DNA of 37,177 nucleotides, from assembly GCA_001724265.1 (NCBI GenBank), contig MEDY01000308.1, positions 1 to 37,177 of the forward strand, in the 5' to 3' direction. The position numbers and the translations under genes were made by a program. Numbering within the stretch: the first letter of the stretch is position 1; every line of letters starts with the position of its first letter. The notes beneath the pieces were generated by a model. That model was not told where the DNA came from. It worked only from the letters and a program-made list of their open reading frames with translations, and ran no database searches. The stretch comes from Rhizaria sp. SCN 62-66. Its lineage: Eukaryota > Rhizaria, unplaced. This document shows, in pieces, positions 1 through 8,200 of the stretch.

Positions 1-228
1 CTTGATCTGCTTGGACTTGGCGATGATGTCCTCGCCGAGCGCCTGCAGGGCAGCGTCGAGCTTCTCGTCCTCGTTCAGGGGAGCGTTGGAAGGGGTGCCG
101 ATGGTCGCGACCTGCACGGGGGCACCGACGGGGACATCAGCGAGCTGCGCCTCGATGAACGAGGGAGCCTGGGCCATGGCGAGAACCGCGAGGGCCGCAA
201 GGAAAGCGAACACGAACGTAAGCTTCAT
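1..228 (-). CDS. Secreted small protein, N-terminal part only (cut by window edge)
   Basis: The ATG is at 228-226 on the minus strand, and the frame stays open for 76 codons to the window edge. The first 18-19 residues (MKLTFVFAFLAALAVLAMA) look like a typical signal peptide: a basic n-region, then a hydrophobic core ending in small residues, with cleavage likely before QAPSF. The mature part is Ala-rich and mildly acidic, and continues into a likely helix with AALQALGEDIIAKSKQIK. I recognise no family. The start context AGTGTGATGAAG is identical to that of the secreted protein gene at 18839-20344, so the two may share a start context or regulation. The length, C-terminus and function cannot be seen. 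The secretion call is fairly sure; anything beyond that is unknown. Confidence 0.75.
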   Translation of the reverse strand, partial: MKLTFVFAFLAALAVLAMAQAPSFIEAQLADVPVGAPVQVATIGTPSNAPLNEDEKLDAALQALGEDIIAKSKQIK

Positions 229-1056
229 CACACTCTGGTGTTGTGCGTTGGATTAGGTTGAAAGTAAGGGTGTGCATTTGAGAGGTGGTCAAAAGACGGG
301 AAAAAGACGAGAGAAGGAGTGGTAAGTATTGAGATGGTGTAGAATACATTCGTGAGATTACAAATGACATTGTGACAGTCTCACATATGGGCTCCAGAGG
401 GCTGCATATACCAACGAACAAAAAGGCAAGCACCTCTTTGGGACCAGGAGGGGTTGGCTACACCAAAGCGGATCATAGGGAACTCGTCAAGGATAACCAA
501 TAGAATATCAAACATTGCCACAAGCACAAGCTCTTTAAATGCGATTCCATCAAACCATTCGATTGCCACAAGATGCATACAGATCGACTTCACATTCGCT
601 CGAGGTCTCCTTTTCCGACGAACCGAAAGTGATTATTTATTTTTCGGTCCCTCCAGTAGCCTGACCACTTTTTGCGGCTTGACTTCCGACTCCACATTTT
701 GAAAAATTTTGAATCTTGCAGCGCTATTTGTCGCGTGAATTAATCGTGATAGTCGCATTTACAAGTGATCACGCGCTGAAACCACCTCGATCTTTCTTAG
801 CACTAATTTATATTTTGCATTCATGCAGTATAACTGTTACAACTAACCACTTCTTTTTCACCCTCTCATCACTTGCCACATGCTTGCCTCGCAGCTCTGT
901 TTATCGGCATCCTGCCTTAATTTCATTTTCTAAGAGCAAAAAAAGATATCAAAACTGGTATTCTCGCTGTTGTTTTTAGCTTTGGCGTGTTTGTATCCGA
1001 GTCCCGTGCATTAATCATACTTTGTCAGCCCCACAGGCTCTTTCTCGCTGGTCACC
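229..1056. promoter_or_regulatory. Divergent intergenic region between the secreted gene and MYB
   Basis: This is 828 bp of AT-rich DNA between two genes transcribed away from each other, so both promoters must lie here. The part next to the secreted gene is pyrimidine-rich on that gene's strand, as expected for a 5' leader. The MYB start sits in a good context (CACCATG). Short open frames in this stretch have no recognisable content. I see no tRNA, clear TATA box or repeat. Confidence 0.6.
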
Positions 1057-4000
1057 ATGTCCAACCACAACAACGACCGCTATGACGACGCTGGCACTGA
1101 GTCTGAGGACGACGGCTACGATGAGAAGAAGCGCGTCAAGTGGACTTCTGAGGAGGTGCGCCTTATACTTTACTATTACTGTTTCCTTCATTCATCTACC
1201 CTGTCTGATACTTCCTGTTCATCATCGACCCTGCCCCTCCATCCTATCCTCAACTCTCACGCTAATATCTCTGTGACCGACGAAACCTTTTTTGTTCTTT
1301 CTGCTTTCACTTTGCTGGCTTTGCCCAACCCTAGGACGAAGTTCTCCGCAACACTGTTCAGAACCACTCGGCGCGCAACTGGAAGAAGATTGCCGAAGAG
1401 GCCTTCAGCAGTAAAAAGAGCGACGTGCAGTGTTTGCACAGATGGCAGAAGGTCCTTGACCCCAACCTTGTCAAGGGCCCCTGGACAAGAGAGGAGGACG
1501 ACCGCGTCATTGAGCTCGTCCGCCTGCATGGTGCGCAGCGCTGGTCTGTGATCGCCAACTTCCTCCCGGGTCGCATTGGCAAGCAGTGCCGCGAGCGCTG
1601 GCACAACCACCTCGACCCCACGATCCGCAAAGATCCCTGGATCCCGGCCGAGGACAACATCATCGTCGCGCGCCACCGCGTTGTTGGCAACCGTTGGGCC
1701 GAGATCTCGAAGAAGCTCCGCGACGCCGGCTTCAACCGCACGGATAATAACATCAAGAACCACTGGAACTCGTCTCTGCGCAAGCGTGTGTTGGCCGGCG
1801 AGTTCGACGGCGCCGCGCTCGGCGACGGTCCCGACGACGGCGTCTCTGCGGGAGGCAATGGCGGCAGCGGCATCGGTGAGGGCAGCGGCGATAGGCAGCG
1901 TGCGAACGGCAGTGGCAACACTTCTGCTGCTGCCGCGGCGGCTGCCGCTTCTGCGGCTGCAACGGCTGCTAGCGCCGCTGGACATGATGGTGGCCACGGC
2001 CACGGCCAGCAAAGCAGCGCTGCGAGCCGCCGCAAGGCTGCCGCGATCCCCGTCTCCGGCTCCGTGGCCTCTGCGACCGTGACGCTGACGCAGCAACAGG
2101 CGCAGGCGCAGGCGCAGGCGCTCGAGGCCGCGCTGTCCACGGCGTCCGTTACCGAGCGCGCGGCGCTGCGCAAGGCCGCCGCGCTGCCGCTCGTGGTCAC
2201 CACCGCGGCCTCCGCGGGCGGGGCTCCAGGCCGCACGCGCCGCGGCAACGCTGCCGGCAGCAGCAACGGCTACGCCAGCGCGGGCAGTCACGGTCACGGC
2301 CACGGCCACGGCCACGGCCACGGCGGCGCGAGCGAGCGCGGCGACGACGAGGCTGAGCGCGACTACGACGTTGACGACGACGAGCACGACGCTACTGACG
2401 ACGACGGCGGCAGCGGCGACACCGGCGCGGCTCGCGGCCACACGTACCCGTACGCCCCCCGCACTAGCGACGCCCATGACAACGACGGCGACGCTGACGA
2501 TGACAACGATGACGACGACGACTCCACCGATCCCTACGGCCGTGTGCTGCCCGCGCTGCAGTACGTGCACCAGTCGACGTCTCCGTCGCGCAACCTCGCT
2601 GGCGGCGCCAGCGGCGCTGCGGGCTCCGCGGTTGCCGCTACGCCTAGCGCGCCCGGCGGCTACTGGGGCTACGCGCCCGCGGCGCACGCCGCGGCGGCCG
2701 CGGCGCACGGCCACCACAGCGCTGCGCACGGGCCCGCGCAGGCGCAGCCGCAGGCGCACGGCCTGCTGCGCGCGTCCAACGCGACGGCCGGCTCTGCGGC
2801 GGGCGCGAACGCGGCCTCCGGGCTCGGCGCGAGCCCCGGCGCGCGCGGTGCCGCGGCCAACGTCCATGGCGTGAGCGTGAGCGCGGGCTCGGCTGCTCAT
2901 GGGCATCACGCGACGGGCCCCGTCCACGGGCCTGCGCAGCAGCACGGCCACTCCGTGCATTCGCATTCGCACTCGTCACACGTGCACGCCCACTCGTCGC
3001 ACCTGCATGCGCAGTCTTCGAACCCTGTCTCTGCTGCCGCAGTTGCGGCCGCTGCGCGCGCGACATCGCACCTGACGCCGCCGCGCGTGCCCACGGGCGC
3101 CTTCGCGTCCTCCGGCATGATGATGGGCCACATGGGCATGGGCGGCATGAACCCGCTGGCGACAACTCCCAACATGAGCATGATGGGCTTGACGCCCGCC
3201 CCGCGCCAGCAGTGGGGCAGCTCGCTCTCGCTGTCGCCGCACGTGCTGCTGCCGCTCGTCTCGCCCGCGCAGCGCATGCTGCTGCAGACGACGACGGGCG
3301 ACGCGCGCGGCGCGACGCCCTCGCTGGCGCTCTTCTCGCCGCCGCGCGTGCCCGGCCTCGACTCCGCGGGCCATCAGGTCTCGCTGACGCCGCCGCTCAG
3401 TCACTCCGCGGTGCACGCGCAGCCGGCGCCCGCGCACGCCGACAAGTCGCACGCTGACAAGTCGCACGTCCACAGCGTCGCCGACGCCGCGGTCGCGGCT
3501 GCGGGCTTTGCGCTGCCTGCAACGACGGCGCGCCGCACGACCCGTCCCGCAACCGCCGCCACCGGTGCTACCTCTGGCGTCGCTGCGTCCCCGCTGCGCC
3601 ACGCTCACGGCCACGCGCACGGCCACTCGCTCCCGGTCCCGATCCAGGTCCCCGTGTCCACGGGCAGCACTCCGCTGAGCGCGGGCTCGAGCACGAGCGC
3701 CGGCGCGAACCAAATGCAGGCGTCGCCTGCGGCGCTGCACGTGCCGTCCATGGCGACGCCCGCGCGCCGCCTCGTGCCCGCGCGCGCGCTGCAGGGCGGC
3801 TTCACCACCCCTTCGCGTCCTACCGCGCACGCGCAGCTCAGCATGACGCCTGCAAGGGCCGCCGCGCTGGCCTCTGCCGCTGCTGCTGCGGCTGCCGCTG
3901 CGACTTCGACTGCGGATGCCGCGTCCGCGCCGCTTTCTGCATCTGTGCCCGCGGCTCCCGCGCGCCCTGCTGCTAACACCACTTCTACCGCTTCCTCTGC

Positions 4001-4694
4001 ACCTACCATGTGTTTTTCGGGCGCGACTGGTAATGCTACCACAGGCTCTGCGACTACCGCCACGGCCCCTGTGCCTGGCTTCGCGTCTTCCGCCGGGGCC
4101 AGCCACGCTCACCCGACCTCCACCGACGCTGTTGCTGGCGCTGCTGCGACATCCGCTTCCCGTAGCAGCAGCAACGCACATCAGTGGGCTCTGGCGACGC
4201 CGTCGCTGGTCTCGGGTCCCCGCCCCGCCTCCGCTGCGGCGGGCGGCGGCGCGGCGGCCGCTGCGGGCGGTTCCACCGGCGTCGGCGCGGGCGACAGCGA
4301 GGCCGCGGCTGAGGCGAGCACGCCATCCATCGCGATTGCTATCGCGCGGGCCGCCGGCGCAGGCGCTCTCAAGTCGCGCGCTGCTGCTGCCGCTGCTGCT
4401 GCCGCGATGTCGGCCGCGAACGCCAGCAACACACACACCGGTGCTGGCGCGGCTGCGGGGACTGAGACGGGCCGCGGTAACGCGCGCTCGCGTGCGCTGC
4501 GCGGGTCTGTGACGCCGTCGACGGGCGTGTGCAAGAAGCTCGACGTTGACGACGACACTGACGACAGCAGCACAGACAGTTCGAGCAACAGCGGGCGCGT
4601 CACTGGCGCTAATCGTGAGACTGCTCACGAGAATCAGACAGAGACTGAGATTACGCAAAACAGCAAGAGGCGCAGGCTCTGGGGCATGGTCTAA
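1057..4694 (+). CDS. Three-repeat (R1R2R3) MYB transcription factor, one intron
   Basis: Exon 1 is 1057-1155 and exon 2 is 1335-4694; spliced, they give 1,152 residues. Residues about 26-184 are three MYB repeats very close to animal c-Myb and plant 3R-MYB. All nine repeat tryptophans are present: W29/W49/W70, W83/W103/W122 and W135/W154/W177. Signature strings include GRIGKQCRERWHNHL in R2 and NIKNHWNSSLRKR in R3. In other organisms such proteins bind AACNG-type sites and often control cell-cycle genes. The remaining roughly 970 residues are low complexity: poly-Ala, HG dipeptide repeats (near residues 290-300), acidic Asp runs and His/Ser tracts. A basic KRRR near the C-terminus may be a nuclear signal. 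R1 and R3 carry small insertions relative to c-Myb. The splice junction completes R1 exactly, which supports the model. The MYB identity is nearly certain; target genes are unknown. Confidence 0.95.
1156..1334 (+). other. Spliceosomal intron of the MYB gene (179 nt, phase 0)
   Basis: The donor is GAG|GTGCGC and the acceptor is CCCTAG|GAC. The interior is T/C-rich and AT-rich compared with the flanking exons. Joining the exons gives WTSEE-DEVLRN, the canonical start of MYB repeat 1. The length is not a multiple of three. Retention would shift frame and end at 1551, before any intact MYB repeat is made. Confidence 0.93.
2287..2326 (+). repeat. GGCCAC hexanucleotide repeat encoding (His-Gly)n in MYB
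   Basis: About six near-perfect copies of CACGGC code for alternating His and Gly. Similar His-X dipeptide repeats recur in the two parts of the large minus-strand reading frame that follows. Confidence 0.85.
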
Positions 4695-5255
4695 GAAAAC
4701 GCTTCTTAGCGGCACGTGACCATACTAATCTTTGCTGAAACCTCACGGTCATATCTTTATTTTGTGCTAAATGTCGTGTTCATTCCGTTTTCTAAAAAAA
4801 ATATTTTCTTTTTAACTGTTTTTTATTGTTTTATGTATATTTCCCGGTTTCTATAGTTTAATTCCTCCTTTCTCCGGTTAAGTTTCCCTGCTCTAAGTTT
4901 CCCTGTTCTTTGTTTCCTTGTCGTAATTGCAAATTGAATACATTGCCATCATTTCATCATTCTAGACGAAATATGATCAGGATTTAAAAGGACCACAATA
5001 TGATTGTATTAATAGCGTTGTCATATAAAACAATGTAAAGACAACACTTTCTAGGTAGGCTATACAAAAATTGTTCGCATCACTGACGTGAGGTTAAGTT
5101 ACATGACGAACACACATCGTGCCGTTATAGTGAACTTTCCTCACAAGCTAAGATTGATTGTTAGAGTCGTATGATATATGTAACGATGCTTTGGGTAACT
5201 TCGAGATGGATTAGTAGTCGCGATAATTTCCACTTCCGGTTCTGTCACCGTCCTC
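4695..5255. other. Convergent intergenic region, 3' ends of MYB and the SAM/kinase gene
   Basis: This is 561 bp of AT-rich DNA between two gene ends that face each other. It has T-runs shortly after the MYB stop. Around 4883-4920 there are three imperfect copies of a TTTCCCTGYTCT-like unit. I see no canonical AATAAA just after the MYB stop and no RNA gene. Confidence 0.6.
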
Positions 5256-8200
5256 TTAGTCGTAGTCATCTTCGAGATTAGGCGGCGTGAAGCTCGGCGG
5301 GAACACATAATTGTTCACCTCGCGCATACTGCTGTTACTCTTAAGCTCTTCTTCAGTCGTCAGCTCCGTTACGGCGTCAGAGATCGACTCGAGCAGCGAG
5401 ACAATGCAACGCAGCGCACAGCGGCGGTCGGGCGTGGGGTGCACCGCACTCCTACAGGTCTCCATCAACAGCTTGAAGTACTTGGGCAGAGCGTTGTACG
5501 CATCGTCACGAGTACGCGGCAGCGTACTGCGCAGCATGTGCGTGGCCGACATCAGCCTCTTGTCGACGCTCAGGAGTCCAAGCATGATTTGTCCAAGCGA
5601 GTACACGTCCGAGGCCCAGTCCGCAGGCTCGGCCACGAACTCGCAGTCGCCGGGCAGCCCGGTGTCCTGCGCGTCGCGACACTCGTACGCCCAGGTGATC
5701 TCCGGCGCGCACTCGGGCGGGAGTCGGTCGATGGCCGGCAACGTAGTGCCGCCGTGGATGCGCGCGTGCTCAAAGTCGCACAGCACCACGGTCATGTCGT
5801 CCTCGCCGCCGCCGCCGCCGCGCGCCGCGCGGTCGCTCTCGCCCTCGGTCTCGGTCAGCAGACAGTTGCGCAGCGCGACGTCGCCGTGGACAACGCCGGT
5901 GCACGCGTGGAGCACGTACACGGCGCGCGCCATATGCCACAGGTATAGCCACGTGCGGCGCACAGCCTCCTTCTCCGCCTTACTGGGCTCGCCCTGCCTG
6001 CGCCGCAGCAGGCTGTCGATGCTGAGGTACGCCTGCCGCAACCACGCCTCGAGCGTGCCGCCCTTGGCATACGCCAGACGCAGTTGTGGGCCCGACGAGT
6101 CGCACTCTTCGGCCGCGACCACGGGCAACACCTTCTCGGGGATCTGCAGCTGCTTGGTGTCGTTGGCGTTAGCCAGCGCAAGCTCGGCCTGGAAGAGGGC
6201 TTCGAGCGCGACCTTACACTGGGGGTCGCGGAACCGGCGGTAGAAACGCATCTCGTGCGCGAGCCGCTGCCGGTTCGCGTGGTCCGCAGCGGAGCCAGAG
6301 GCACCGGTGGACTTGATGACGTACAGCTGACCGTTGCTCTGGGTAAATTTAGGTCCGGAGACAGTGTTCGTTGAGAGAGCGTTCGTCGTGGGCCAAACAA
6401 ACGGCTGCGGCTGCTGTTGTTGAGAGTCGTGGATAACGAGCATGTTCGCCGCAGAGCTGCCACCAGCGGCGGCAGAGCTCTGACTGTGTGGGTCAACGAG
6501 ATATGTGGAGCCGTTGTAGTTGTTTGCATCTGAACGGTGAGGCAAAGGCAGCGAGAGTGGGACGGCAAGCGATGATGAAGAGGAAACTGCGCCGGCAAAC
6601 GATGACGACAACGACGACAGTGACGATGACAGCGACGACGACGAAAACATAGCCGCCGAAGACGCGTGCTGTTGCTGTTGTTGCTGCAGCATCTGCTGAT
6701 GGTACTGTTGTACATACTGCGGCTGATGCTCCGGCGCCGACATGTCCGGCAGCAACGCGACGTGGGTGGTCGATGTCACCGACGTGTCATCGTCAGGCAG
6801 CTCCACAATCGGCTTCGTGTCCGCCGCGCCTTCCTCCTCCTCGTCGATGCCGACTGCGACGACGTGCACGCTCGACGACGCCGGCAGTGCAGGCCGCGCC
6901 GCGTCGCTGCCGCGCCTCCCCGCAAAGCCGTCGGCGGCCGAGAGTGGGAGCGAGGCGTCGAGCCCCGTGCGCGCGGCGGCGACGAAGGGGCCGCTACAGG
7001 AAACATGCACAGCGTCGTTCTCGACTGTATCCACAATAGCGCCGTCGCCAGAGGAGCCAGTCGCGACCGTCGTCGTCGAGGCGCTGGCCGTCGACGAGCC
7101 ACTGCTGGCGTTGCTGCTGCAGATGTTGGAGTCGCCCGCCGTCTCGGCCGCGGCCACGCGCGCGCTGGCCGTGGTTGGCGGCGTGACCGCGGCCGTGGAC
7201 GCCGTGGCCGTAGACTCGCCCGCGTCGGGCGAGTCCTGCACCGAACCCAGCGAGCCAACGGAGCCCGCGCTGACGGTGCGGCGGAAGTCGGTGAACTCGA
7301 TCCCGCCGCCCGCGGGCATGCCGGAGGCCGAGTGGAAGATCGCGTGCTTCTGCAGCGCCTTAGCGCCGGTGTGAGCGGCCGTCGCGGCGGCGGCTGGGGC
7401 CGTGCCGGGCGGGACCATCGAGGCCGAAGAGTGGCCCGAGTGGATGGAGACGGCGGAGATGACCGAGACGGGCACGGGCGGCGACAGCGACGCGTGGGAC
7501 GCGCCGCCGGGCACGCCGCGCACTGCGGCTGCGGTGACAGCGACGGACGCACCACCACTGCCGATCGCGGCAGCGGGCTCCTTGCAGAGCCCCGCAGTCG
7601 CCGCGGAGGCCGAGGCCGCGGCCGTGGCGTCCCGGCGTGGGGTCAGCACAGAGGAGTGCGTGCCGAGAGCGGCCGGCTTGAGCCCCTGTCCCTGCAGGTG
7701 ACCGTGACCGTGCGCGTGCGCGTGCGCGTGCGCGTGCGGGTGCGATAGAGTGGCAGACGTGGCCGGCGCAGTGAGGGGCGGCGCGGCGAAGGCGCTCACG
7801 CCGACGGCCGCGGGGCCTGCCAGCGCGACGGAGCTGGCGACTGGCGAGGCGACCGGGATTGGCGAAGTGGCTGCGGTCGTCGCGGCGGTGGGCGGCAGTG
7901 CGGCACCGGGGGCGACGGCGGGGACAGGAGCGCCGATCGTGTACGCATGAGAAGGCGCGGGCGGCAAAAGCACGGGCGCGTCGCCACCGCCCCCAGCAGG
8001 AGCACTCGCAGCAGCCGTGGCGCCGTAGCCCGCGGGCATATGCAGCGCCGAGGGCCTCTTCTGCAGCTCCATCTCCATCCTCTGCAGCTGCCGCTGAGCC
8101 ATCGCCGCCGCGAACGCGACCGCGTGCTCGGGCTCGGGCTCCGGCTCCGGCTCGCCGCGCTCGGCGCGGAGGCGCGTCGCGAGCGCGGCGAGCACCTCCT

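Noticed and set aside
1057-1551. Short unspliced frame of 164 codons at the MYB start
   Set aside because: It reads through the intron and frameshifts; the spliced product restores MYB repeat 1 exactly.
1257-4715. Long minus-strand open frames opposite the MYB gene (571 and 579 codons)
   Set aside because: Their products are Arg/Ala/Gly-rich with no domain, which is typical of antisense frames in GC-rich coding DNA. The plus strand has a clear MYB domain.
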